Assembly: GCA_964023205.1 (NCBI GenBank)
Contig: OZ026835.1
Span: 2,993,053 to 3,057,052, forward strand
Origin: Lutraria lutraria
Taxonomy: Eukaryota; Mollusca; Bivalvia; Venerida; Mactridae
DNA: 64,000 nt
Direction: 5' to 3'
The translations under genes and the position numbers were made by a program. This document shows positions 24,446-36,039 of this stretch, in pieces; position 1 is the stretch's first letter, and each line of letters starts with the position of its first letter. The notes beneath the pieces are model-generated. The model saw nothing but the letters and a program-made list of their open reading frames with translations. It was not told the origin of the DNA and did no database searches.

Positions 24446-24625
24446 CTCAAAGTCTAAGTCCTGTGGTTCATCCGGGCGCATATCTTTACGGTACCGATTA
24501 ATGACCCTAGCTACATAGTCCGACCACATGTCACCAACATTGACAATCCCTTCGGCAGTTTTGGACGCTTCAGCTACAATGGACGATGCTGACTTCATAG
24601 TGTCCTGTGAAGCTGTAGATTTAGC
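24446..24625 (-). CDS. FLYWCH/MULE-type linker exon
   Basis: The exon is 180 nt, phase 0 at both ends, with acceptor TTTCTTACTACAG and donor GTGAGTG. It encodes 60 residues starting AKSTASQDTMKSASSIVAEA and ending RPDEPQDLDFE. The C-terminal phrase parallels exon 3 of the FLYWCH gene at 18707-18890 (ERTNLDFE). I therefore infer a paralogous FLYWCH/MULE gene of which only this exon is visible. Flanking exons were not found between 23810 and 25400. It is open and well spliced, so it could still be used. Confidence 0.5.
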
Positions 24626-24914
24626 CTGTAGTAAGAAAAAGAAAAATGCATTCATTTAGTCAAAATGAAGTCATGTCTGTTTGAATAATCATTATGGTTA
24701 TATTGATAATGAAACTTTATTGGCAAATCAGTAAAATATTTTGCCTTGGGCCATTTACAATAAAAGTGAAATATGGCAAACACACAATGAGTAATAAACA
24801 GTCAACAAAACTATGGAATTACTGCATGAATATAGAATAATGAAAGTACGATATATACAAAACAAAAGCATGCATGTTAAGAAACAGTTATAATTGCTAG
24901 GGTATTCTTACGTT

Positions 24915-25124
24915 TGATCATTCTGTTTGATCAAGCTGGCTAAACAGGGGCTCGACATGTTGCCCTTGGGCTTCTAGTAATGATATGTAAGTCAGGTTCG
25001 AACATGGATCATCTGGGTTCAGACACTATATCACCAGGTCAAGTCACAGGAAAACCTTGATATCAGCAGATCTCATGACAATGATTGTCATATGGGCGAT
25101 AAAGTGCCATCTTGGCCCTCTTGT
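24915..25124 (+). mobile_element. Truncated Helitron2-like 3-prime fragment
   Basis: From TAATGATATGTAAGTCAGG to the hairpin GTGCCATCTTGGCCCTCTTGT the sequence matches the last tandem unit and terminus of the elements at 15314 and 30120. The similarity also extends a few bases leftwards (CTGTTTG) across the 47-bp segment listed next. The 5-prime part is missing. Confidence 0.65.
24931..24977 (+). mobile_element. 47-bp Helitron-like micro-insertion (candidate)
   Basis: The segment starts with TC, ends with GCCCTTGGGC-TT-CTAG, and is flanked by A (24930) and T (24978), matching the formal ends of a Helitron insertion. It interrupts the host phrase CTGTTTG...TAATGATATG. Its last 45 bases equal the 3-prime end seen at 20655-20699. 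It could be a minimal rolling-circle product or a filler from repair. Confidence 0.35.
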
Positions 25125-25443
25125 TGAGAAATGTCAAGAAATTAATGATTTCTAAAAAGAAATACAAGTTGTATTCAGTAAATATCACGTATGGCCACCA
25201 TTTCCAAATTCTGCGGCGCATCGACGTAACGTAACGTTCAATTAGTGCGTTAGGCAGATTCCTCTACACTAGTTGTAAAGCCTGTGTCTTGATATCTTGA
25301 ACATTGTCAATTTGATGGTTGACCCTCGCAATAAAATGATACAAGTATAATTACCAGTTTTCACAGCGCTCATAATGCTGCAGCCATCCAAAGCAACAAA
25401 TTTGATGACAGCTTATTTATTCTCTTAGCCAGGCAAAATGGTG
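25125..25443. other. Spacer
   Basis: No gene or repeat recognised. Confidence 0.4.
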
Positions 25444-25629
25444 TCACAGCTTGCTCAAAGTCAACTGCTTTAATCCCGCTTTCACTAGGATATCTCGCAA
25501 GGGATACAAGGGATTTTTACCAAATGTTGATAGAACTAATGTTCCCCAGGACATATTGTCAGGGTTTTGTGATTCGATCATTTTTAGCAGATTCATGGCC
25601 CTTTGTTTGTCTGTACCAAACTTTAACAT
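25444..25629 (-). CDS. Unrecognised ORF fragment
   Basis: This is a 61-residue frame with a protein-like composition (KQRAMNLLKMIESQNPDNMS, STFGKNPLYPLRDIL). It lies downstream of, and on the same strand as, the YqaJ pseudogene, but is not part of the YqaJ fold. I do not recognise it. The + strand frame over the same bases looks like its shadow. Confidence 0.25.
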   Translation of the reverse strand: MLKFGTDKQRAMNLLKMIESQNPDNMSWGTLVLSTFGKNPLYPLRDILVKAGLKQLTLSKL

Positions 25630-25866
25630 TGCCTATTAAATCCTACAATCATCAAACTTCATATCTTGGTGCATCATGACAATCTCTACAGGACCTGTGC
25701 ATTTTCAGTTTTAATGGCATCCAGAGGGGGCATTGTGTTTTTAAAACACATCTTGTTCAGTCATTAATTGACTGGTTGTATTTCCAAATCAATATTTTAT
25801 GAACTCTGAAAAAATCTGTCATACATTAAATGGTTCATAGATTACAGTTCCAACTGTATACACATT

Positions 25867-28800
25867 TCATTTTAAAGTATCAGATACTTTTGTTATTTTG
25901 CATGTGAATATATCTGGCAAAATAGTGTTCCGATAGAATTTCACAAGGCATCCAAGCATTGACTGCCAAAGTGCATTGTCATATTCAATTCGTTCAATTG
26001 ACATGCTTTCAGAGGTCCAAACAACGAAATCACACCACTGACAACCTTTCAAAGCCATCTGACCTTGCACTTGGTATAATTTATGTTCTTGCTTTAAGCA
26101 AACTGAACCATCACTATCTTTTTCACAGAAAAATAACTTACCATAGTAGCTTTTTTAGCTCACCAGAGCACGAATGTGCTCAGGGTGAGCTTTTGTGATC
26201 GCCCTGCGTCCATCGTGCGTTGTGCGTCGTGCGTCGTTACGAATACATGGCGTCCATGTTTACTTAAAACAACATCTCCTCCTACACCGCTATGCCAATT
26301 GCAACCAAACTTGGCTGGAATGATCCTTGGGCGGTCCCCTTTCAAAGTTGTTCAAAAAATTAAATTTCATTAAAAATTCTGGTTGCTATGGCAACAAATA
26401 GAAAAAACTTAAAAAATCTTCTTGTCTGAAACCACAGGGCCTAGAGCTAAGATATTTGGTATGTAGCATTGTCTAATGGAACTCTACAAAGTTTGTTCAA
26501 ATTATTCCCCTAGGGTCAAAATTGGCTCCGCCCCGGGGGTAACTTGATTTTACATAGACTTATATAGGAAATTTAAAAAATCTTCTTGTCAAAAACTACA
26601 ATGCCTAGAGCTTTGATATTTGGTGTGTAGCATAGTCTAGTGGACCTCTACCAAGTTTGTTCAAATTATTGCCCTAGGGTCAAAATTGGCCCCGCCCCGG
26701 GGGTCACTTGATTTATATAGACTTATATAGGAAAATTAGAAAAATCTTCTTCTCGGAAACCGCAAGGCCTGGAGCTTAGATATTTTGTATGTGGCATTGT
26801 CTAGTGGACCTCTACCAAGTTTGTTCAAATTATGGGCCCGGGGTCAAAATTGGCCCTGCCCTGGGGTTTATTCTATTTTATATAGGAAAATTTAAAAAAT
26901 CTTCTTCTCCGAAACCACAAGGCCTAGAGCTTTGATATTTGGTGTGTAGCATAGTCTAGTGGACCTCTACCAAGTTTGTTCAAATTATTGCCCTAGGGTC
27001 AAAATTGGCCCCGCCGCGGGGTCACTTGATTTATATAGACTTATATAGGAAAATTTAAAAAATCTTCTTCTCCGAAACCGCAAGGCCTAGAGCTTAGATA
27101 TTTTGTATGTGGCATTGTCTAGTGGACCTCTACCAAGTTTGTTCAAATTATGGCCCCGGGGTCAAAATTAGCCTGGCCCTGGGGTTTATTCTATTTTATA
27201 TAGGAAAATTTAAAAAATCTTCTTCTCCAAAACCACAAGGCCTAGAGCTAAGATATTTGGTATGTAGCATTGTCTAGTGGACCTCTACCAAGTTTGTTCA
27301 AATTATTGCCCTAGGGTCAAAATTGGCCCCGCCCCGGGGGTCACTTGATTTATATAGACTTATATAGGAAAATTAAAAAAATCTTCTTCTCCGAAACCAC
27401 AAGGCCTAGAGCTAAGATATTTGGTATGTAGCATTGTCTAGTGGACCTCTACCAAGTTTGTTCAAATTATTGCCCTGGGGTCAAAATTGGCCCTGCCCCG
27501 GGGGTCACTTGATTTATATAGACTTATATAGGAAAATTTAAAAAATCTTCTTCTCCGAAACCGCAAGGCCTAGAGCTTAGATATTTTGTATGTGGCATTG
27601 TGTAGTGGACCTCTACCAAGTTTGTTCAAATTATGGCCCCGGGGTCAAAATTAGCCTGGCCCTGGGGTTTATTCTATTTTATATAGGAAAATTTAAAAAA
27701 TCTTCTTCTCCGAAAGCACAAGGCCTAGAGCTAAGATATTTGGTATGTAGCATTTTCTAGTGGACCTCTACCAAGTTTGTTCAAATTATTGCCCTAGGGT
27801 CAAAATTGGCCCCGCCCCGGGGGTCACTTGATTTATATAGACTTATATAGGAAAATTTAAAAAATCTTCTTCTCCGAAACCACAAGGCCTAGAGCTAAGA
27901 TATTTGGTATGTATGATTGTCTAGTTGACCTCTACCAAGTTTGTTAAAATTATTGCCCTAGGGTCAAAATTGGCCCCGCCCCTGCGGTCACTTGATTTAT
28001 ATAGACTTATATAGGAAAATTTAAAAAATCTTATTCTCCGAAACCGCAAGGCCTAGAGCTTAGATATTTTGTATGTGGCATTGTGTAGTGGACCTCTACC
28101 AAGTTTGTTCAAATTATGGCCCCGGGGTCAAAATTAGCCCCGCCCTGGGGTTTATTCTATTTTATATAGGAAAATTTTAAAAAATCTTCTTCTCCGAAAC
28201 CACAAGGCCTAGAGCTAAGATATTTGGTATCTAGCTTTGTCTAATGGACCTCTTTTAAATCTGTTCATATAATGGCCATGGGATAAAAAACAGCCCAGAT
28301 GGGTCACTTGATCTTACTTAGACTCGTATCGAAAACTTCAACTATGTTAATCTCCAAATGACCTTTTCTCCTGGTGAGCATTTATAGGGCCATCATGGCC
28401 CTCTTGTCTAGTGTAGAGTGTCTGATTTTAAAGGGACACTTGATCTCAACTAGGCCAGTTTCCTCTCCTACTGTGACAATGCTGACTGGACTTGCACCAT
28501 TGCATGTATACTTTCCATGAATTAATAAACTTGACACAGATGTTTCTATTCTCTTCATTTCCTTGAGTAATATAGTACAAAAAGTTGAAGCATTGAGACG
28601 TCCTTTTCTTGCAATTTCATAAAGTTCATTGTTCCACTCTTCTACCCTTGTTGGATCAAATACACAATTCTGCTCATATTTACTCATGTGTATAAAAGCA
28701 CTATCAATTTCAATATTGTGTCGAAAACATATCATTGGTTCTGGCAAGCAACATTCCGCTTTAATTTCCTCTGGAACTGGTGGCTTTGGGAATAGCTCAT

Positions 28801-29190
28801 GGAACCCAGCACTAGGTAGAATAGATAACATACCTTATCTAAATTGTGCACTGTCAAATTTAGGCTTATTTTTACCAGATGCTGGAGAAAAGTAAAAGAA
28901 TTCTGACTTCTGTGAAGTTCCGGACTTCTGACATGACCTTTTGGAAATTGATATTCTCCGTCTTCATTGGTGACATTTTACATTTCCTCGCTGTTTCCAC
29001 TTGCGTTGAGACGACGTTAAAGCCAGAGTCTCTTCTAGAGGCAATTTCCTCCTACGGTCTGTCGGTGAAATCTTAAAAATGCTTTCAATTCAGACACTTC
29101 AAATCTTTCAATTTCATCTGGCGATACATTTTCTTTGTTGTTGGAAGCCCTGTTAGCGGAATAGGAAACTATCCAGTCGATAAAACGCTG
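25867..29190 (-). pseudogene. SAP-YqaJ nuclease pseudogene split by a Helitron2-like element
   Basis: Near 29140-29040 on the minus strand the frame SPDEIERFEVSELKAFLRFH resembles a SAP-like DNA-binding helix pair. From 28831 the frame reads WNNELYEIARKGRLNAST (YqaJ helix) and then, after a deletion of roughly 70 residues, NGASPVSIV and GLVEIKCPF (ExK). The element 26156-28407 interrupts directly after KIRHSTL. On the other side the domain resumes with KLFFCEKDSDG, YQVQGQMALKGCQWCDFVVW and the C-terminal helix to 25867. The two sides can be joined in frame. The SWIM finger usual in this family was not seen. The gene is dead by insertion and internal deletion. Confidence 0.65.
26156..28407 (+). 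mobile_element. Helitron2/HINE-like element with 12-unit tandem array
   Basis: The left end is TAGCTCACCAGAGCACGAA with an internal dyad (AGAGCACGAATGTGCTC). The right end holds CCTGGTGAGC, the hairpin AGGGCCATCATGGCCCT and CTTGT at 28407. The interior has 12 units of about 155-170 bp, each with an AAAAAATCTTCTTCTCC phrase, starting near 26413 and ending near 28310. Unit linkers are of two kinds: GACTTATATAGG and TTCTATTTTATATAGG. There is no coding capacity. A five-unit copy of the same family lies at 60824-61896. Classification as a non-autonomous Helitron2 derivative is inferred. Confidence 0.7.
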
Positions 29191-29714
29191 CCGAATAAAA
29201 ATATCGTTGTCGGATCCCTAAATCGGGCGTAAGTGATGATATTGCTCATGTGTATCGCTAAAACAAACAACATAATGATTTGTTCAAGTATATAGACAAT
29301 ACGCGTATTTTAATCTGGTTTATCTCTTAATTGTGGATTTAAAGCAAATAGGCTTACACTAGAATAAGATCTAGAAGGTTTGGGGATAGAGGTACTAATA
29401 GGGGTTGAGGAACTTTTTTCTCACATCACCATGAATGGTGAAGTAGCTGTCAAGGGTCCAGGGACTATTTCCCCATCTCCATATCTTGTCTATTCCTTTC
29501 AAGTCGACTCCTTTTTTTCTCGCCCAATAGCAACGGAAAATGATGATGGTGGTGATTATGACAGTGAGCAAACTTTTTGTGATGATGGTATCTATAAATT
29601 TATGATGGAAGTAAAAAGATATGAATATCAAGCAAATAAAATATCCAAGAAGGAACATTTTCATAATTTTCATTAACACTTAAGTCTGATAAGCATAAGC
29701 GTTTTCCTCCCAGG
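29191..29714. other. Spacer, no gene called
   Basis: Overlapping open frames on both strands at 29380-29679 show no motif. The minus frame is hydrophobic from TTATTATT-like composition. I do not call either. Confidence 0.4.
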
Positions 29715-30060
29715 CATACTTTATAGTCACAGTGTTCTGGAAGTGTTTATATTTCTGAGATCACAAGGCTGTCTGGATTTCGATGAAAACTGAATGGTGC
29801 TACATGCCATGTTTATACAATGTTGCTTATTTTAAAAAAGATATATAATTTGCCACTCATGGTATCCCAAACCTTTAGACGGGCGTATTTTGTGAAATTT
29901 TGCACTCTTGTTTTCAATATCATTGAAAAAAAATACTATCTATAGAACAGCTGTGTTTTTCTGCGGTCATATAATGCGCATGGTGTAAAGTGACGTCACG
30001 CGCTCTATAATTTCAATTTTACAAAAGCAAAATTCACAACGAAATGAGAGTGTTTTTAGA
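29715..30060 (+). repeat. Dispersed repeat, second copy
   Basis: Reverse-complement counterpart of 20705-20960 (shared phrases include GTTTTCCTCCC and AGAACAGCTGTGTTTTTC, and TCTATAATTT near the end). It is followed directly by the Helitron2-like element at 30120. Confidence 0.5.
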
Positions 30061-30119
30061 AGAGAAAGAGCTCGTTTCGTCTGTAATTATTGTCTTGGGA
30101 TAATATCAGCAATTGTTTT

Positions 30120-31282
30120 TAGCTCACATGTCACAAAGTGACAAAGTGAGCTATTAGGATCACTCTCCGTCAGGCGTCCGGCGTCGTGCGTTGTGCGTCG
30201 TCAAACTTTTTGTTGTGACCACACTAGGGGCCACATTTTTGGCTCAATTTTAGCAAAACTGGGTCAGAACGTTAATATTAACAAAATCTCGGACGAGTTC
30301 GATATTGGGCCATTTGGGGTCAAAAACTAGGTCACCAGGGCCAAATAAGGGAAAACCTTGTGAACACTGTAGAAATCACTGTTTTGAATTTATCTTCATG
30401 AAACTTTGTCAGAATGTTTATTTTAATAATATGTAGGTCAAGTTTGAAAATGGGTAATTTCTGTAGTAAAATTAGGTCACTAGGGCAAATTGCTGGAAAA
30501 CCTTGTGAACACTCTAGAAGTCACTGTTTTGATTGGATGATCATGAAACCTTGTCAGAATGTTTGTCTTCATAATATCTTGGACGAGTTCGAACATGGGT
30601 CATCTTGGGTCAAAAACTAGGTCGCTAGGTCAAATCTTATGAAAAACCATGTTAACACTGTAGATTTCACAGTTATTATTGGATCTTCACCAAACTTTGT
30701 CAAATCGTTTGTTTTAATGATATAACGGTCAAGTATAAATATGGGTCATCTGGGGTCAATAACTAGGTCACCAGGTCAAATCTTAGGAAAACTTTGTTAA
30801 CACTGTAGATGTCACAGTTTTAATTGGATCTTCACCAAACCTTGTCAAAATGTGTGCCTCAATGATATGTGGGTCAAGGATGAACATGGGTCAGCCGGGT
30901 TCAAAAACTGGGTCACAAGGTCAAATCTTAGGTAAAAATCTTGTAAAAGCTCTAAATGTCATGGTTTTGATTGGATCTTGGCCAAACCTTGTCAGATTGT
31001 TTGTCTTAATGGTATTAAGGACAAGTTCAAATATGGGTCACCTAAGGTCAAAAACCAGGTCACAAGGTCAAATCTTAGGAAAACCTTATTAACACTGTAG
31101 ATGTCAAATTTTGATCGTATCTTCACCAAACCTAGTCAGACTGTTTGTCTTAATGATATGTAAGACAAATTCGAACATAGGTCGTCTGGGGTCAAAAACT
31201 AGGTCATCGGTTCAAAACAATGTTTTAATGAGTGAACAGTGATTGTCATGTGAGCGATATAGGGCCATCTTGGCCCTCTTGT
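30120..31282 (+). mobile_element. Helitron2/HINE-like element, 1163 bp, copy 2
   Basis: It matches 15314-16475 base for base, with about twenty differences by eye over 1.16 kb and the same ends. Differences include CTTTAGAAATC versus CTGTAGAAATC and CACCGG versus CATCGG. It lies in non-coding DNA. Short open frames inside are shared by both copies and follow the tandem unit, so I treat them as chance. Confidence 0.75.
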
Positions 31283-31639
31283 TATATGCAAGCATTAGTG
31301 AATTGTTCGCGGAGGCAACATGTCACAATAATTTTAAGGAAGACAAAGACTTTGTCTGCATTCCAAATTCAGGTCTCATTCTCTTCTTTGCATTGACACA
31401 TTCTGGAAAATAAGATAAAGTGTGCTCATCACGCGTTCTGCCGGGTCATGGTAATTCTGCAATGGAACTGTTCTGGCTAGGTTTTTCACATTCGGCTGAG
31501 ATTTTCACTATCGATTATCGGACCTATCGGCCGAATCACTATCGGTATCTTTTTGGATTTGGTGGATAATGACCGGTAGCCTTTGGGTCAACATCTTCTT
31601 TTAAGTTAACAGATCAGTGGCTGAGGATTAGCGGAAAAT

Positions 31640-33170
31640 GAGACAAGAGCCCTCCCTTTCCAAGCAAACCTTACATCTCTGGTATCAAAACCAATAGCAT
31701 AGTTAAAGCTATTAATCCTGGAGTAGATTGTTCCCTGTATATAGATGATTTTCTTATGTTTTCTTGACAATGAACATCATCGGAAGACAACTCCGGCAAT
31801 GTCTTCATAAACTTCAACCTAACGGCTTAAAATTTTCAAAACTCGAAACCAAATGTATGCATTTCTGTAATATTTGTGGTATGCATCCAGATCCAAATCT
31901 CAATTTGGACAACACACCAGTTCAGGTTGTACCGGAATTTAAAAATCTAGGAATCATATTTGACTCCATGCTTACATATATTAAACGTGATTTGCAATCA
32001 CTGAAAAAGAAATGCTAGAAGGCTCTGAACCTCTTAAAAGAAGTAGCCCACACTGATTTTGGACCTGACCGAAGAGTATTTTTACATTTACAAAAAATGT
32101 ATTTGAATCTCTGATTCGTTCAAAACTGGACTATGGATCCATTGTATTTGGATCGGCTAGGGAATCATATCTTAAATGCCTTGATTTAGTACATAACTAT
32201 GGTTTAACACCATCCCTGTAAAGTGCCTCTACGTTAAGCAAAACCAACAGCCCCTTGATTTGAGACGGCAAAAACTTATCGCCCAGTCTATTTCAACTTA
32301 AACCATTTTATCCCTACACACCGAGTTGTTTTTAACCTTTTATTTAAAACTCAGTTTGAACGGAATCAAACGTAATTCGACCTCACCTGTGACAAAAAGT
32401 CAGAAACAGACAGTGGCACTTTCCAAACCAAATACCATGAACTGAAAGAAACCTACCATACACATCAACCCATTTGTATTGATGACTCTAAAGAGGGTGA
32501 TGATGTTGCAAGTGCAGCAGTATCTGGAAAGAAAATGTATAACATGTCGTCTACCGGACATGTCCTGTTTTTTTTCAGCTGAGATTAAGGTCATTGATCT
32601 TGCCCTCGATATTGCTGAGGAATCCGATCATAATCATTTCATTGTTTTCTCGGATTCGTCGTTTTTGTTACAGGCCCTACGTAATGAACATGGAAAGTCC
32701 CCCTGTGTGATCTCCTCAAACGAATCTCATGCCTTGATATATCCAAAGAATGTGTATTTTGCTGGATTCCAGGTCACGTAGGCATTAAAGGTAATGATAG
32801 GTCTGGTTCCGCTGCTAAATCAGCCTTGGCATTGCCCATTTCAGACAAGTTCTTGTTGACTGCATTGACCTTAGTCAATCCGTACAGATTGTTCTAATGT
32901 TCAAAACATGAACACACTTTAAAACTTTCAAACCTGAAAATATTTTATTTTCAACTACTTAAAGGAAGAAGAACTTTACAATAGACTATAACTTTTTCAT
33001 ACACTTTCATTTGACTTATAAAACCTATTCATGTCAGTCACCCCTCATTCTTAGTAATTCATACTAATATTACATGTCTTACATCTATTGATTTCCCTTC
33101 ATAATTTTTATTGCACGCTTTATGACCATTTGTTGTCGATGTGCCATAAAACAATTCTAATGATAATAAT
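31640..33170 (+). pseudogene. Jockey-like LINE remnant: RT end and RNase H
   Basis: In changing plus-strand frames: DCSLYIDDFLMF at 31720-31760 carries the reverse transcriptase YxDD motif. KLQPNGLKFSKLETKCMHF and PEFKNLGIIFDSML (31764-32018) form the thumb region typical of jockey/I-group LINEs. SKLDYGSIVFGSA-like sequence follows near 32120. The frame 32479-32781 has FSAEIKVIDLALDIAEES and FIVFSDSSFLLQAL, the E and D positions of an RNase H domain. The remnant fades near 33170 with GCCATAAAACAATTCTAATG and ATAATAATG, like a LINE 3-prime end. Multiple frameshifts and stops and a missing 5-prime half make it inactive. Confidence 0.75.
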
Positions 33171-33189
33171 GGACAGCTTTTATCTGTGT

Positions 33190-33476
33190 TGAAGAGACAG
33201 CCCAAAGCTCTTCAACAGCCATAAGGCATTCATGAAAAGGTAGGTCTTTCCAGCCTGTACAGTAACTGCAATTTTGTGATTGTATAGTCTTATTCTGACA
33301 GGATCTTCTGTGTCACCAATAGATATCAGGATGGACTTGTTTTGTAGATTTATCTTTAGTCACATATTCAACAGGTTTCCCTTTCTCCAACAGTTTGCCT
33401 GCACCTTAGACAGAAGTTCAAGTGGCATCTCGCTGGCCTGTTTTTTTACCGAAGATACCTGAAAAGCACTCGTCTG
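33190..33476 (-). pseudogene. OB-fold-like exon remnant
   Basis: After acceptor TTTTCAG the minus strand reads SEMPLELLSKVQANC and, after a frame change, ISIGDTEDPVRIRLYNHKIA and then GKTYLFMNALW. The alternation of short strands and the LISIGDTEDPV...GKTYLFMNAL pattern resembles an RPA-like OB fold. Similar pieces occur at 36652-36887, 37490-37880 and 38343-38579. Assignment to OB fold is by eye only. Confidence 0.3.
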
Positions 33477-33995
33477 AAAATAAGAATATAACACAATTAT
33501 TACATGTAGGTGTTATAATACATTTTACTAAAAGGTTTTGATATTAATATTTTATTTTGTTCATTTAAGGTATCTGTCTTGGTTATAATCGCTAAAATAA
33601 CGTAAAATGATATTTATATTGGTTACAAAGATTAAATATCATACTTTAATACCAAGCAACAAAACAATCTTACCGAACGCTCAAAAATGTGTTTTTCATT
33701 AGTGATAAATGCTGCGCCATTTTATCGACTTTTCCTAATCAGCGTTAAACATCTCTCACGTAATGTGCATTGTATCGGTACGATATGATACTATTAATTC
33801 ATTATTGACAAAAAATGTCATAAAATCTCTTACTAGACATGAAACCTGGGCGTGGTTTCAATTATTGAACCGTAACCATAAGCGATTTCGATTGGTTATC
33901 AAAATTGAATGGGGTGCGTCAAATTCGTTGATTTCATGAGACGATAATGATCCGACACTTTAATTGTTAATTGCTCAGCTTAAAAAAACAGAGTA

Positions 33996-34994
33996 CAGTA
34001 CGGTTCGGGTGATTTGTCCGATTTTCGCGATTTGAATTTTGGCCGTTGCGTTCAGAGCGACGATGATCGACGGTGACCGTCACCACTGAAGGGCAATAAT
34101 TCGCGGTGGATTGCGGCGACGATCGCTCAACCCCGTGATACGCGATGTCGCCTTTTTAGTTTTCTAAAAACTTACAAATTTCTTGTCAATAACAGTGTTA
34201 TTCACACATTATTTAATTGCACTTTTATGACCAAATTGTTACCTGATATGTGTGAAAAATTAGCGTTGACATAAATTATAATCAACGAGTGTTGAGAACT
34301 TAATAGTAGTTGATGAGCTTTAATTAATCTGTCAGCTTTCGTATATTATTGCGCGAAATAATATAACATGTATTCAATGGACTGGTTTTATTGATTAGAG
34401 CACCGAGCTACATAGGTAAAATGAGAGACTGCAACTCGGTCTAAATACTCGCCCTGGTACTCGATAAATAAAACACTAAAAATAGACATATTAATCTCGC
34501 CCTGTACGTAACGCTGCATATGTAAAACATAGCTACACAGTTTACATATTCGCTTAGCAATTTGCCGGTATTTCTACATATTTACTTCAAGAATGGGATT
34601 TCCTACTTGACAAAATTTAATCAGATGTCTGGATTTCAGTCGGTCTTGGCCGATGGATTTAGTAAGTGTTAAATCCTGAATTAACTTACCATGTGGCTGT
34701 TTTCGGAAAATGAACGGTCAATAGAAAGCGAAAGTAGAAGAAAGATTCACAATAAATATCATTTTATTTACTTGAGAGTCGGCTTTAGACGTTCGCGAAT
34801 CACCGCGATCCATCGCTATCAAAGATTACCGACTGATAAATAAGTCATAAAACGCGGTGATTAGCGACATTGCGGTGATTCGCGTTTTTTTTCAAGATCG
34901 ATGCCGCGTTGAAAATCGCCGCTACGGGTGATAAATTGACGATTACGAACGCGGGGGAAACGCGAAAATCGGACAAATCACCCGAACCGTACTG
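33996..34994. mobile_element. 999-bp TA-flanked element with 34-bp inverted ends
   Basis: The ends start CAGTACGGTTCGGGTGATTT and are identical in inverted orientation for 34 bases. TA lies outside both ends (33994-33995 and 34995-34996). CAGT termini with TA duplication fit the pogo/Tigger branch of Tc1/mariner. No transposase is present. The interior contains CG-rich segments near both ends and a module at about 34560-34800 that resembles about 1500-1800 of the CAGGG-ended element. Perfect ends suggest comparatively recent mobility. Confidence 0.8.
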
Positions 34995-34996
34995 TA

Positions 34997-36039
34997 GGTG
35001 TCATTTTCGAAATAACATTGCCGTCTTATTTGATGACAGATTTCAAAGATAGCCATTTTGATATTATTTTCGATAATCATTAGGATGCATGTCTACAAAT
35101 ATCTACGGGTTTGTAAAGGGTGATTTCTCTTAATGGACGAAGTCGTCCTTTCCGGTGCCGGATGTCACGTATGAAACACACTGCCTTTTTGATGAGAGAT
35201 TTTTGTTAGAGCGATTATGTTGAGCATGTTCCGATGTTTTTAAATGGTGAAATTTGCCAATTTCTTAATGGATATGCGTTATCAGCCACGTATCCTTTTT
35301 GCTAAGATCTTTCAAAGTTTGTCTTTGCGCAAAGGTAAGATCGTTTGAAATGCGGATATCATTTTCTCTGAGAATATCTCTGCATTGAAAAAGTTGTGTC
35401 ATAATCATCAGATTTTGCCATGACCATCAAACAGTTAGATCTTGACTAAGTCCAAACATTTCAAAATCTACGTAAACATGGGTTATACGAGATGGAAACT
35501 ATATTACCTGGTCATTAATTATAGTGTCTATGTTCTCAGGTGAGCGATCAAGGGCCATCTTGGCCCTCTTGTTTTTTTTAATGAAGACATAAGTCTTTAA
35601 CAGCATATCATAGTTCCTTAGCTGATGAGTGTGCCGCACGCTGTGTCAGTCTTCTGTCGGAAAATTAAGTAAAGCAGCGTTTTTCATTACTTCAGCCAGT
35701 CATGTGGGAGTTTCTGTTAAGGTATATATATACTTTCAAAAATAAAGCTAACTCTATTAGACATCCTGTACAGCATTGTAGGTGGTGTATGCAACTTATC
35801 ACCAAATGTTCTTTGAAGATTCTGTAATGAACGAAGAAAAAACATTGCATCAACAAGTGTTACATCTACAGCTCTAGATTTTTCTCCTGAACAGAACTAT
35901 GCATGATATTTGCTATGACAGTTTTTTGCTTGTTTATCGATCTGTCTACATGAAAAAGAGAAAATGGAACTGCGAGAAGTGGATATGAAATTAACTTTTC
36001 TAGGACAATATTTCTCTCTCTACTGATCTAAATAAGTCT
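34997..36039. other. Spacer with Helitron2-like 3-prime fragment
   Basis: About 35440-35572 matches the last 130 bp of the element ending at 57460 (ACCTGGTCATTAATTATAG, TCTCAGGTGAGCGA, hairpin AGGGCCATCTTGGCCCT, CTTGT). The rest has no recognised gene. Confidence 0.5.

Noticed and set aside
26156..26165. Using the YqaJ split to fix the insertion rule exactly
   Set aside because: The T run at the junction allows more than one frame-compatible join; only the 60824 copy has a true empty site for comparison.
26395..28310. Regularly spaced repeats, CRISPR-like at first sight
   Set aside because: Units of about 165 bp are contiguous with no unique spacers, and the setting is eukaryotic; it is a tandem array inside a mobile element.
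29380..29679. Overlapping frames on both strands
   Set aside because: Neither shows motifs or splice signals; mutual shadows.
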